A DNA stretch of 64,000 nucleotides from Haemophilus sputorum CCUG 13788 (lineage in GTDB: Bacteria > Pseudomonadota > Gammaproteobacteria > Enterobacterales > Pasteurellaceae): the NCBI RefSeq assembly GCF_000238795.1, contig NZ_AFNK01000079.1, positions 105,154 to 169,153 of the forward strand. The letters are read 5' to 3'. Within the stretch, counting starts at the first letter, position 1; the number at the start of each line of letters is the position of its first letter. Shown piece after piece: positions 24,963 to 34,401 of this stretch. A program made the translations under genes and the position numbers. The notes beneath the pieces were generated by a model. The model ran no database searches, had not been told where the DNA came from, and saw only the letters and a program-made list of their open reading frames with translations.

Positions 24963-27644
24963 ATGACAGAGAATACAGAGAATTTAGAAAACGTAGCTAA
25001 GGCGAAAATTAGGCCGCCTCGTCGTATTTCACCATTTTGGATTTTACCTATTGTTGCGTTTGTAATTGGCGCATTGCTTTTTTTCCAAATATTAAAAGAG
25101 CAAGGGACGACTATTCGCATTCGATTCAACGAAGGTGATGGGATTAATGCAGGTAAAACGGCAGTTCGTTACCAAGGCTTACAAATTGGTTTAGTTAAAA
25201 AAGTCTATTTTGTGGATAACCTAGATAAAGTTGAGGTTGAGGCAGAGATCAATCCCGAAGCAAAATCGGTCTTAAAAGAAGGAACATTGTTTTGGATAGT
25301 CAAGCCGACAGCTTCATTAGCCGGGGTCTCAGGACTAGATACGTTGGTGTCAGGAAATTACATCACGTTACAACCGAATACTGATCCGAATGCAGATTCA
25401 AAAACTTCTTTTATTGCAGAAGAAGAACCACCAATGGTTGTTGCAACTGATGGTGATTTAATTGTGCGTTTGGTTGCTGATGATCTTGGTTCAATGACCA
25501 CAGGTGCTGCAGTTTACTATCGAAAAATTCCAGTTGGAAAAGTGGCAGATTATCGTTTTAATCAGGCGCATAACAAGGTTGAAATTGATCTGTTAATTGA
25601 AAAGAAATATACCAATCTTGTGAAAAAAGATTCACGCTTTTGGAATATTAGTGGGATGAATATTAAGGCTGGTTTATCTGGTGTGGATGTTTCGGTAGAT
25701 AGCTTGGCATCGGTTGTAATTGGTGCTGTTTCTTTTGATTCACCGGATAATTCAGAAAATGCAGAACAAGGGCAGACTTATAATCTTTATCCGAACTTAA
25801 AAGCCGCGCAACGTGGCATAGAAGTGGCGGTAACATTGCCGATAATCACTAATCTTAAAGTAAACGAAACCGCTGTTTTTTATAAAAACGTACAAGTGGG
25901 GATTCTATCAGATTTATCTTTTACACCAGATAATGAAGAAAATCAGAATCTAGGCATGGAAAAAAACCATGGTAAGCTTACTGGAACATTGTTAATTGAT
26001 CCAAATCATGCAGATTTGCTTAAAAGTGGTAGCAAAATTTTGGTTAAAGAGCCGAGCTTTAACTTAAATAAAGAGCAAATTAGTAAAATTGGTGAGCTTT
26101 TCCGTGGTGCTTACTTTGAAATTCAAGCTGGTAGCGGAGAGCCTGAATTTAGTTTCCATGTAGAAAAAGAAGCTGATTACTTGCTTTCTTTACCGAATAT
26201 ATTGCCGTTGCATTTAACTGCCCCGCAATCTTATGGGGTAGATGTTGGGCAGGGAATTTATTACAACGATATTCAAATTGGTGAAATTCTTAAACGCCAA
26301 TTAACCTTAGAAAATATTCATTTTGAAGGGATTATTTACCCTGCTTATCGTAATCTAGTGGGCGCGAATAGTCAGTTTGTGGCGATTTCTAACCTAGATG
26401 TAAATGTAGGGTTAGATGGTGTTCGTGTTCAAGCAGGTTCACCAACAGATTGGTTAAAAGGCGGTGTGCGCTTGCTCTCAGCCCAAGCTAAAGGCGAAGT
26501 GCAAAGAAGCTATCCGTTATATAAAAACATCGAAAATGCGCAAGCAGGCATTATCTCAAATGATAAGCAGACTACGTTAACGCTTACTGCAAGCCAACTG
26601 AATGGTATTGATAAAGGCTCAGTAGTGTTGTATCGCGATTATCAAGTTGGGGAAGTGCTTAGCGTGGTGCCTAAAAAGAATCACTTTGAAGTGGCTTTGT
26701 TTATTGAACCAAGCCAACGTCATTTATTAGGCAGCCAAAGTCGTTTCTGGGTTGAACCTGCGGTTTCTGCCGAGGTTTCTCTAAAAGGCGTGAGTGTTCA
26801 AGCAGCACCATTGATGCGTACTTTAAAAGGTGCAATTGGATTTGATAATCAAGGCACTAAAGCCAACAACAAAACCTTATTTGCGAGCAAGGAAAAGGCG
26901 ACTGCAAACGGCAGCTATATTACGCTTATTGCTAAAGATGCGGCAAAACTCTCTAAAGGTATGGAGATTAAATATATGGGCTTAACCGTTGGAAGAGTAG
27001 AGTCGCTAGAATTACAATCTGCAAAAAAACAGATAAAAGCGACCGCTTACCTAGAAGGGCAATATGCTAGTTTAGTAGCAAAATCAGGTTCTAGCTTTAA
27101 AGTGATTTCACCAGAAATCACGACCTCTGGCGTTAAGAATTTAGATGCTGCTTTAGGAAACTATATTCAGGTAGATGTGGGTAATGGCAAAGCGCAAACG
27201 CAATTTAATATTGCGGATACCGATACCATTAGTACCACTTATGCGAATGGTTTCCCTGTCATTGTGGAAACGAGCGATGCACACGGTATTGTAGAAGAAG
27301 CGCCAGTCTTGTTTAGAGGCATGCAAGTGGGGATCGTGAAACGCTTGAATTTAAGTGAGTTGGGCGATCGTGTCTTTATTCATTTAACGATTGAGAATAA
27401 ATACAAGCACTTGATCCGTAACAATACTGAATTCTGGGCAGCTTCAGGTTATACCATGGATATTAGCTTGCAAGGTGTGAGCATGAATTCTGGCACGATG
27501 TCGCAATTGCTTAAAGGCGGAATTGAATTCTCTACGCCGTCAGGTCGTGTAGTGCAGCCACAAGCGAAAGCGAATCGCCACTTTATTTTACAACGCAAAA
27601 TCCCACAAGATGCCGCTTCTTGGGATCAGGGAATTGCAGAATAA
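24963..27644 (+). CDS. letB: LetB/YebT-type protein with seven MCE domains
   Basis: LetB forms a stacked hexameric tunnel across the periplasm for lipid transport. The 893-residue product has a basic N-terminus, one membrane anchor (about residues 25-44), then seven MCE repeats recognised by their recurring Y-x-G/D-x-x-V/I-G motif: VRYQGLQIG, VYYRKIPVG, VFYKNVQVG, IYYNDIQIG, VLYRDYQVG, IKYMGLTVG and VLFRGMQVG. Seven repeats and this length match E. coli LetB (877) and exclude MlaD (one) and PqiB (three). The partner gene letA is not adjacent. luxS follows after 50 bases. Confidence 0.92.
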   Translation: MTENTENLENVAKAKIRPPRRISPFWILPIVAFVIGALLFFQILKEQGTTIRIRFNEGDGINAGKTAVRYQGLQIGLVKKVYFVDNLDKVEVEAEINPEAKSVLKEGTLFWIVKPTASLAGVSGLDTLVSGNYITLQPNTDPNADSKTSFIAEEEPPMVVATDGDLIVRLVADDLGSMTTGAAVYYRKIPVGKVADYRFNQAHNKVEIDLLIEKKYTNLVKKDSRFWNISGMNIKAGLSGVDVSVDSLASVVIGAVSFDSPDNSENAEQGQTYNLYPNLKAAQRGIEVAVTLPIITNLKVNETAVFYKNVQVGILSDLSFTPDNEENQNLGMEKNHGKLTGTLLIDPNHADLLKSGSKILVKEPSFNLNKEQISKIGELFRGAYFEIQAGSGEPEFSFHVEKEADYLLSLPNILPLHLTAPQSYGVDVGQGIYYNDIQIGEILKRQLTLENIHFEGIIYPAYRNLVGANSQFVAISNLDVNVGLDGVRVQAGSPTDWLKGGVRLLSAQAKGEVQRSYPLYKNIENAQAGIISNDKQTTLTLTASQLNGIDKGSVVLYRDYQVGEVLSVVPKKNHFEVALFIEPSQRHLLGSQSRFWVEPAVSAEVSLKGVSVQAAPLMRTLKGAIGFDNQGTKANNKTLFASKEKATANGSYITLIAKDAAKLSKGMEIKYMGLTVGRVESLELQSAKKQIKATAYLEGQYASLVAKSGSSFKVISPEITTSGVKNLDAALGNYIQVDVGNGKAQTQFNIADTDTISTTYANGFPVIVETSDAHGIVEEAPVLFRGMQVGIVKRLNLSELGDRVFIHLTIENKYKHLIRNNTEFWAASGYTMDISLQGVSMNSGTMSQLLKGGIEFSTPSGRVVQPQAKANRHFILQRKIPQDAASWDQGIAE

Positions 27645-27694
27645 TTTAGCTTTATTTAGAAGCTTTGTACCCATTTAATTTTTAGGAGCAAATT

Positions 27695-28204
27695 ATGCCT
27701 TTATTAGATAGTTTTAAAGTTGACCATACGCGCATGAATGCACCTGCAGTGCGTGTGGCAAAAACCATGACAACCCCAAAAGGGGACACTATTACAGTGT
27801 TTGATTTACGTTTTTGCCGTCCGAATATTGATATTTTACCAGTGCGTGGTATTCATACCATGGAACACTTATTTGCAGGGTTCATGCGCGATCACTTAAA
27901 TAGCGATAGCGTGGAGATTATTGATATTTCACCAATGGGATGCCGTACTGGTTTTTATATGTCGCTTATCGGTGCGCCAAGCGAACAAGCGGTTGTTGCC
28001 GCGTGGACAGCTTCAATGGAAGATGCGCTAAATAAGGTGCCAGATGTTTCTAAAATTCCAGAATTGAATGAATATCAATGTGGCTCTTATAAAGAGCACT
28101 CTTTGGAAGAAGCACATCAAATTGCGCGTGATGTATTAGCAAAAGGCATTGGCGTAAATCGCAACGAAGATCTTGCGTTAGATGAGAAATTGTTGAATCC
28201 TTAA
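27695..28204 (+). CDS. luxS: S-ribosylhomocysteine lyase LuxS
   Basis: LuxS splits S-ribosylhomocysteine to homocysteine and the precursor of autoinducer AI-2, linking methyl recycling with quorum signalling. The 169-residue product starts [14 protein letters not shown] and contains the metal site HTMEH (residues 54-58) plus Cys129 in [10 protein letters not shown], and the catalytic Cys in [17 protein letters not shown] precedes the start. No terminator is seen between letB and luxS, so read-through is possible; a terminator lies downstream. Confidence 0.97.
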   Translation: MPLLDSFKVDHTRMNAPAVRVAKTMTTPKGDTITVFDLRFCRPNIDILPVRGIHTMEHLFAGFMRDHLNSDSVEIIDISPMGCRTGFYMSLIGAPSEQAVVAAWTASMEDALNKVPDVSKIPELNEYQCGSYKEHSLEEAHQIARDVLAKGIGVNRNEDLALDEKLLNP

Positions 28205-28310
28205 TCAAATCAACTGCCTGTCATGTGTGAACTTGCTACACACAAGCGGTCGATTTTCTGTGGTATTTTGCAAACGCATATTAGCGTTGAAATGAGATAC
28301 CTTAATTTTC

Positions 28311-28339
28311 GGACGCATTTTATGCGTCCTTCATTTTTT
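28311..28339 (+). terminator. Terminator of luxS
   Basis: GGACGCAT (28311-28318), loop TTT, ATGCGTCC (28322-28329), then TTCATTTTTTA. A single uptake signal lies upstream near 28243. Confidence 0.85.
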
Positions 28340-28349
28340 AGGGAGTTTT

Positions 28350-30203
28350 ATGTTTAACAAGATTTTTACTTGGTTTGAAAATCGGATTGAAACGTACCCC
28401 GAAGAGGCACCAAAAACACCAAAAGCCGGCGTTGTCCCTTTTATTTTTGAGGCAACAAAAGGCATGCGTTTTTATATTATTTTGCTGACGATATTAGTCG
28501 CGACGGTTGGCATTATTGAAGCGGTGCTGTTTCAATTCATGGGAGACTTGGTCGATTGGGTGAATAAATTTAGCCCAAGTGAACTTTGGGCAGAGAAAAG
28601 CGGTGCTATCTTATCAATGTTTTTGATTGCCTGCTTAGGCGTGTTATTTGTTTATGTCTCCAGCTCAATTCGTTTTCAGGCACTACAAGGCGTATTTCCA
28701 ATGCGCTTGCGTTGGAATTTCCACCGTTTAATGCTTGGACAGAGTATGGGTTTTTACCAAGATGAATTTGCCGGAAGGGTATCAGCAAAAGTGATGCAAA
28801 CCGCACTTGCTGTACGTGATGTCGTCATGACTTGTGCGGATATGATGATTTATGTCATGGTTTATTTAACCACTTCAAGTGTGATTTTATGGCAACTTGA
28901 TATCTGGTTATTGTTACCTTTTTTGCTCTGGGTGTTGGGATTAGGTTTAACTATCCGCATTTTTGTACCTAAATTAGCGCAAGCAGCGCAAGAACAGTCG
29001 GATGCGAGAAGTTTGATGACAGGTCGAATCACGGACGCATACTCTAACATTATGACTGTGAAGCTTTTCTCTCATGGCAATCGTGAATCGAGTTATGCGA
29101 AAGAGTCCATGCAAGAGTTTATGGTTACGGTCAATAAACAAATGCGTTTGGTCACGGTGATTGAAACCTTAACCAACTTTATGAGTATTAGTTTAATTAT
29201 TTCAACAGCGGCTATTGGTTTGTGGTTATGGGGAGCCTCTCTTGTTAGTGCTGGCGCAATTGCAACTTCAACGGCATTAGCTTTGCGCATTAAAGGGCTT
29301 TCACAATGGATTATGTGGGAGTTCGCTCGTTTGTTTGAAAATTTAGGCACCGTGCAAGATGGCATGATTACACTTTCTAAACCGCATAGTGTGGTGGATA
29401 AAGCAGATGCGAAGGCATTGGTGGTAAATCATGGTGAGATTAAATTTGAACATGTTGATTTTGCTTATGATCCGAAAAAGCCATTGCTGAAGGATTTCAG
29501 TTTAACCATTAAGCCGGGCGAAAAAGTCGGTTTGGTTGGGCGCAGTGGCGCTGGAAAATCGACGCTGACTAATTTATTGCTCCGTTTTTATGATATTCAG
29601 CAAGGTGAAATCAGTATTGATGGACAAAATGTGGCTGCAATTACTCAAGAGAGTTTACGAGCGCAGATTGGTTTAGTCACTCAAGATACCTCTTTATTGC
29701 ATCGTTCTGTTCGTGAAAATTTAATGTACGGTAATCCGCAAGCGACGGAAGAAAAAATGTTGAAAGCAGTAGAAAAAGCGGCTGCGGCAGAATTTATTCC
29801 GAATTTGCAAGATGCAAAAGGCCGTACCGGGTTTGATGCGCATGTGGGCGAGCGTGGTGTAAAACTGTCAGGAGGTCAGCGCCAACGTATCGCAATTGCA
29901 CGCGTGATGTTAAAAGATGCGCCGATTTTATTATTAGATGAAGCGACCAGTGCGCTAGATTCTGAGGTCGAAGCGGCGATTCAAGAAAATCTCACAGAGC
30001 TAATGAAGGGTAAAACGGTATTAGCGATTGCTCACCGTCTATCTACTATCATGGCAATGGATAGATTGATTGTGTTAGATAAAGGGCAGATTGTAGAGCA
30101 AGGCACGCATGAAGAATTATTAGCTGAGAATGGCGTTTATGCGAAACTTTGGGCGCACCAAAGCGGTGGTTTTTTAGCTGAAGATGATTCGCATCCTGCT
30201 TGA
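28350..30203 (+). CDS. ABC exporter half-transporter (membrane + ATPase fusion)
   Basis: The 617-residue protein fuses an exporter-type membrane domain of about six helices (residues 35-330) to one nucleotide-binding domain: Walker A GRSGAGKST, Q-loop VTQDTSLLHRSV, signature LSGGQRQR, Walker B ILLLDEATSALD and H-loop IAHRLS. It would work as a homodimer and expel a lipid, peptide or drug; the substrate is not evident. It resembles uncharacterised exporters found in several Pasteurellaceae. GGGAG precedes the start. It is transcribed alone and ends at a bidirectional terminator shared with glgP. Confidence 0.9.
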   Translation: MFNKIFTWFENRIETYPEEAPKTPKAGVVPFIFEATKGMRFYIILLTILVATVGIIEAVLFQFMGDLVDWVNKFSPSELWAEKSGAILSMFLIACLGVLFVYVSSSIRFQALQGVFPMRLRWNFHRLMLGQSMGFYQDEFAGRVSAKVMQTALAVRDVVMTCADMMIYVMVYLTTSSVILWQLDIWLLLPFLLWVLGLGLTIRIFVPKLAQAAQEQSDARSLMTGRITDAYSNIMTVKLFSHGNRESSYAKESMQEFMVTVNKQMRLVTVIETLTNFMSISLIISTAAIGLWLWGASLVSAGAIATSTALALRIKGLSQWIMWEFARLFENLGTVQDGMITLSKPHSVVDKADAKALVVNHGEIKFEHVDFAYDPKKPLLKDFSLTIKPGEKVGLVGRSGAGKSTLTNLLLRFYDIQQGEISIDGQNVAAITQESLRAQIGLVTQDTSLLHRSVRENLMYGNPQATEEKMLKAVEKAAAAEFIPNLQDAKGRTGFDAHVGERGVKLSGGQRQRIAIARVMLKDAPILLLDEATSALDSEVEAAIQENLTELMKGKTVLAIAHRLSTIMAMDRLIVLDKGQIVEQGTHEELLAENGVYAKLWAHQSGGFLAEDDSHPA

Positions 30204-30254
30204 TTTGCAAAAAGTTAAGGAAATTCGACCGCTTGTTGGTTTCATTTTAGAAAA

Positions 30255-30285
30255 AAGCCCCGTTAAATTTAACGGGGCTTTCGTT
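30255..30285. terminator. Bidirectional terminator between the ABC exporter and glgP
   Basis: A perfect 26-base palindrome (30255-30280, AAGCCCCGTTAAA and its complement) with an A-run left and T-rich bases right. The two genes converge here. It is separate from the nearby uptake signal at about 30226. Confidence 0.92.
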
Positions 30286-30296
30286 TAGGAAAAAGA

Positions 30297-32762
30297 TTAT
30301 TTATTACTACTTAGTGGTTTCACTTTCCAGATGTTATCCGCATATTCCATGATGGTACGGTCTGAAGAGAAGAAGCCCATATTGATAATATTTTGAATAG
30401 TACTATCAATCCATTTATCACGATTTTTATATTTTTCATCAACTTTCGCTTGCGCATCTACATAACTTCTAAAGTCTGCTAAAGACTGATAGTAGTCATG
30501 GTATTGTAGATTTTGCGTTAAGTTGGTGTAACGCATCGGATCTTCTGGAGAGAATTGACCTGCAACAAGTGCACCAATAACACGGTTAAGCTGCTCATCT
30601 TGCTGATAGTATTCAGCCGGATTATAGCCTTTTTGGCGTAGGGCATTTACTTGTTCAACGGTATTACCGAAAATAAAGATATGCTCTTCGCCAACGTTGT
30701 CTAGAATCTCAACATTTGCGCCATCTAACGTACCTAGTGTTAACGCACCATTTAAGGCAAATTTCATGTTACTGGTACCAGACGCTTCCGTTCCTGCAAG
30801 TGAAATTTGCTCTGAAATATCTGCTGCTGGAATAATTAATTGTGCTAGGCTCACGCTATAGTTTGGAATAAATACTAATTTGAGTCTGCCTTTTAAGCGC
30901 TCATCATTGTTGATGATATTTGCTACATCATTGATTAAATGAATCGTTTGTTTCGCTGCATAGTAAGCAGAAGCTGCTTTACCTGCAAGAATGAATACAC
31001 GTGGTTGCCACTCTTTTTCTGGGTTTTCCAACATAGCTTGATAGCGTGCAATAATATGAAGTACGTTAAGAATTTGACGTTTGTATTCGTGAATACGTTT
31101 TACTTGCACATCAAATAACGCATGTGGATCAAGGTCAATATCCAGCGTTTTCTTCACATAATTTGCTAGCTTCACTTTGTTTTCAAATTTAATGTCTGCA
31201 ATAGCACGTTTGAATGCTGATTCTGATGCAAATTTAGAAAGTTGCTTAATTTGGCCTAAATCAGTACGCCATTGATGACCAATATATTGATCAAATAAAG
31301 CCGCTAATTTCGGGTTTGCTACGGCTAACCAACGGCGTGGGGTGATACCGTTCGTTACATTGGTAAAGCGTTCTGGATAGATGCGAGCAAAATCTGCAAA
31401 GGTCGAACTTACCATTAAATCAGAGTGAATAGCTGCAACGCCATTGACTTTGTGTGAACCAACCACAGAAAGCCAGCCCATACGCACTTTACGTTGATAG
31501 CCTTCTTCAATGAGCGATACGCGGCTGATGAAATCATTATCGGTTGTAATATAAGTGCGAACATATTCTAAGAAATGGTCGTTAATATCGAAGATGATTT
31601 GTAAATGACGTGGCAAGATGTTTGCCATCATTTCTACTGGCCAAGTTTCTAAAGCTTCTGACATCAAAGTGTGGCAAGTATAAGAGAAAATGCGGCGGGT
31701 CATATCCCAAGCAGTTTCCCATTCAAGCCCTTCTTCATCTACTAAGATACGCATTAACTCTGGAATTGCTAATGTTGGGTGAGTATCGTTTAAGTGAATG
31801 GCTACTTTATCCGCAAGGTCTTCAATTGTTTTATGTGTGCGTTTATGGCGACGAATAATATCTTGTAAAGAAGCAGCTACTAAGAAATATTCTTGGCGTA
31901 AACGTAATTCACGTCCATTCCAAGTAGAGTCATCTGGATAAAGTACGCGAGAAAGGTTTTTCTTGCTAGAACGTTCTTCCACGGCACCTAAGTGATCACC
32001 ACGGTTGAAATCTGCTAAATCAAATGATTCACCACCATGTGCTGCCCATAAACGAAGGGTTGCCGCAGAATTGTTTTCATAGCCAGGAATCATCTGGTCA
32101 TAAGCTAATGCGGTTACACAGTCTTGCGGGCTCCAAATACATTTTTTGTCTTCGAAGTAGATATGGCCGCCAAAAGCTACTTTATATTTTTTAGATGGGC
32201 GCATAAATTCCCATGGAGCCCCTTTTTCTAACCAAGCGTCTGGGCATTCCACTTGTTGGCCGTTTTCAATTTTTTGACGGAACATGCCGTATTCATAACG
32301 AATACCGTAGCCCATACCAGGTAGATTTAAAGTTGCAATCGAGTCCATGAAGCAAGCCGCTAATCGGCCAAGACCACCGTTACCTAGACCTGGATCGATT
32401 TCTTTTTCAATAATGGTTTCTAAATCTACGTCTAATTCTGCAAGTGCGGTTTGTACAGTTTCATACAAGCCTTCTGCGATCATGGCATTTGAAAGTGAGC
32501 GACCGATGAGGAATTCCATAGAAAGGTAATAAACTCGGCGAGTATCTTCTGCACGAGCTTGGCGGGCAGTTGTAATCCAGCCTTCAGTCACGAAATCACG
32601 TACGGCAGATAAGGTGGCATTTAACCAGTCACGTTGGCTAGCCTCTTGAGGCGAGCGTCCGATAGAAAAAATAAGTTTGGAAACAATCGCTTTTTTTAAT
32701 GATTCAGTATCAATTTTAGGGCGGTTGTATAAAAATGGAGAATCAAAATTATCCATTGACAT
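30297..32762 (-). CDS. glgP: Glycogen phosphorylase
   Basis: GlgP releases glucose-1-phosphate from glycogen non-reducing ends. The 821-residue product matches the family in length and carries the N-terminal YYLSMEFLIGRSLSNAM, GNGGLGRLAACFMDS and NDTHPTLAIPELMRILVD segments and the pyridoxal-phosphate site EASGTSNMKFALNG with the PLP-binding lysine. It is the last gene of glgB-X-C-A-P, separated from glgA by an uptake-signal hairpin that may reduce read-through. AGGAAACC precedes the start. Confidence 0.97.
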   Translation of the reverse strand: MSMDNFDSPFLYNRPKIDTESLKKAIVSKLIFSIGRSPQEASQRDWLNATLSAVRDFVTEGWITTARQARAEDTRRVYYLSMEFLIGRSLSNAMIAEGLYETVQTALAELDVDLETIIEKEIDPGLGNGGLGRLAACFMDSIATLNLPGMGYGIRYEYGMFRQKIENGQQVECPDAWLEKGAPWEFMRPSKKYKVAFGGHIYFEDKKCIWSPQDCVTALAYDQMIPGYENNSAATLRLWAAHGGESFDLADFNRGDHLGAVEERSSKKNLSRVLYPDDSTWNGRELRLRQEYFLVAASLQDIIRRHKRTHKTIEDLADKVAIHLNDTHPTLAIPELMRILVDEEGLEWETAWDMTRRIFSYTCHTLMSEALETWPVEMMANILPRHLQIIFDINDHFLEYVRTYITTDNDFISRVSLIEEGYQRKVRMGWLSVVGSHKVNGVAAIHSDLMVSSTFADFARIYPERFTNVTNGITPRRWLAVANPKLAALFDQYIGHQWRTDLGQIKQLSKFASESAFKRAIADIKFENKVKLANYVKKTLDIDLDPHALFDVQVKRIHEYKRQILNVLHIIARYQAMLENPEKEWQPRVFILAGKAASAYYAAKQTIHLINDVANIINNDERLKGRLKLVFIPNYSVSLAQLIIPAADISEQISLAGTEASGTSNMKFALNGALTLGTLDGANVEILDNVGEEHIFIFGNTVEQVNALRQKGYNPAEYYQQDEQLNRVIGALVAGQFSPEDPMRYTNLTQNLQYHDYYQSLADFRSYVDAQAKVDEKYKNRDKWIDSTIQNIINMGFFSSDRTIMEYADNIWKVKPLSSNK

Positions 32763-32861
32763 AGGAAACCTCTGTAATGTTAAGGAAAATTCAAAAATGG
32801 CTGTCCTATTTTTTTAGGACAAAACGAATAAATTTTAGTCTTTTTTTAGTAAAAAACAACA

Positions 32862-32912
32862 AAAATCATACCGCTTGTTAAGTGAGATTTACCTCATAAG
32901 CGGTATGATTTT
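32862..32912 (-). terminator. Uptake-signal hairpin between glgA and glgP
   Basis: AAAATCATACCGCTT (32862-32876) and AAGCGGTATGATTTT (32898-32912) form a perfect 15-pair stem. It starts 11 bases after the glgA stop; glgP starts about 100 bases beyond. It probably ends or attenuates glgA transcripts, implying partial independence of glgP. Confidence 0.75.
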
Positions 32913-32923
32913 AGGTTAATAGT

Positions 32924-34354
32924 TTAAAGAGATTGGTAAAGCGCTAAATAATGTTGTGCTGCTGTTTTCCAACTAAAATCTTGGTGCATTGCGTTACTTC
33001 TTACGCTAGACCACAAGCGTGGTTTTTGCCAAAGTGTAAAGGCACGCATAATCGCTTTAGTTAATGCTTCAGAATTAGCTTCTGTAAAACTAAAGCCCGT
33101 TGCAGTGCGATCTTTTATCGTGTCAGCCGTCGTATTGACAACAGTATCTGCTAGGCCGCCAGTTGCACGTACTAATGGTAAAGTACCATATTGCAAGCCA
33201 TAGAGCTGGGTTAAGCCACATGGCTCAAAGCGACTTGGTACTAAAATAACATCACCGCCTGCGACCATTAAATGCGAAAGCGCTTCATCATAGCCAATTT
33301 TTACCGCAATATGTTCTGGATAACTTTCAGCTAATTGACGAATGCCATGTTCAAGATGCTCTGCGCCTGATCCTAGAATCACTAATTGCCCGCCTTGTCG
33401 AACAATTTCGCCGGCACTTTCAATTAAGAGATCTACGCCTTTTTGTTCAGTTAAGCGGGTAACCATGACAAACAGTAGTGCGTCATTATCTTGTGGTAAG
33501 TTAAAGTAAGCTTGTAATTCTGCTTTATTCTTTTTCTTACCTGTCATAGATTTGATTTTGTAGTGATGGGTAATGTAGCTATCTACACTAGGATGCCAAA
33601 TATTTTCATCCACGCCATTTAGAATGCCCACTAATTTACCTTCGGCTTCTAAGCCACTTAGTAATCCTTCTAATCCATAAGCAAATTCAGCAGTGGTAAT
33701 TTCTTTGGCATAAGTTGGACTAACAGCCGTTACCGCATCAGAATAATAGAGGCCGGCTTTTAAATATGAGATTTGCCCAAATAGCTCTAAGCCGTCAACA
33801 TGGAACATTTGTTCTGGTAAGCCGATTTCATAAAGATGGCGGTGATCAAATTTACCTTGATAAGCTAAGTTATGAATAGTCATAACTGATTTTGCAGGTC
33901 TGCCCTTATAGAATAAGTAAGCTGCGGCAAGTCCTGCATGCCAATCGTGTGCATGCACAATATCGGCTTTCCACCAGCTATCAAGCCCACTAGCAAGCTC
34001 AGCCCCAACCCAAGCGAGTAGCGCAAAACGTTTGTAGTTATCGCCATAATCATTGTAGTAGGCATCATGATAAGGGTTTCCTTCTCGGGCATAGAGATGT
34101 GGCGCATCGATTAAATAGATGCCGATGCCTTGATAGTGCCCATAACGCAAAGTAACATGTCCTGCGAAGTTATCAAATTCTGCAACAACTTCTGTGTCAG
34201 GAATCCCTTTTGTCAATGCAGGATATGCAGGTAATAAAATGCGAGTGTCCATCCCAATTGCTTGTTGAGCAAAAGGTAATGCCCCTAATACATCGGCAAG
34301 TCCGCCGGTTTTTAGGAGAGGGTAGAGTTCCGAGCAAACGTGTAATACTTTCAT
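32924..34354 (-). CDS. glgA: Glycogen synthase
   Basis: GlgA adds glucose from ADP-glucose to the growing alpha-1,4 chain. The 476-residue GT5 enzyme opens MKVLHVCSELYPLLKTGGLADVLGALP with the ADP-glucose-binding KTGGL, has DIVHAHDWHAGLAAAYL and IHNLAYQGKF, and the second Rossmann half with VTRLTEQKGVDLL and PSRFEPCGLTQLYGL (catalytic Glu). Length matches E. coli (477). AAGGAAC precedes the start. A G/C-rich hairpin separates it from glgC. Confidence 0.97.
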   Translation of the reverse strand: MKVLHVCSELYPLLKTGGLADVLGALPFAQQAIGMDTRILLPAYPALTKGIPDTEVVAEFDNFAGHVTLRYGHYQGIGIYLIDAPHLYAREGNPYHDAYYNDYGDNYKRFALLAWVGAELASGLDSWWKADIVHAHDWHAGLAAAYLFYKGRPAKSVMTIHNLAYQGKFDHRHLYEIGLPEQMFHVDGLELFGQISYLKAGLYYSDAVTAVSPTYAKEITTAEFAYGLEGLLSGLEAEGKLVGILNGVDENIWHPSVDSYITHHYKIKSMTGKKKNKAELQAYFNLPQDNDALLFVMVTRLTEQKGVDLLIESAGEIVRQGGQLVILGSGAEHLEHGIRQLAESYPEHIAVKIGYDEALSHLMVAGGDVILVPSRFEPCGLTQLYGLQYGTLPLVRATGGLADTVVNTTADTIKDRTATGFSFTEANSEALTKAIMRAFTLWQKPRLWSSVRSNAMHQDFSWKTAAQHYLALYQSL

Positions 34355-34373
34355 TGCAGTTCCTTATTAAAAG

Positions 34374-34394
34374 CGGTGGGGCTAAGCCCCACCG
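34374..34394 (-). terminator. Intercistronic hairpin between glgC and glgA
   Basis: In the transcript, CGGTGGGGC and GCCCCACCG (34374-34382 with 34386-34394) close a three-base loop seven bases after the glgC stop and are followed by TTTTAAT, then the glgA ribosome site. It has terminator form but lies within an operon, so it is either a leaky attenuator or a processing/stability element. Confidence 0.7.
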
Positions 34395-34401
34395 TTGTTT
34401 A

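Noticed and set aside
32441..32455. AAGTGCGGT, the H. influenzae-type uptake core
   Set aside because: A single copy inside conserved glgP coding sequence; chance is the simplest explanation beside dozens of ACAAGCGGT copies.
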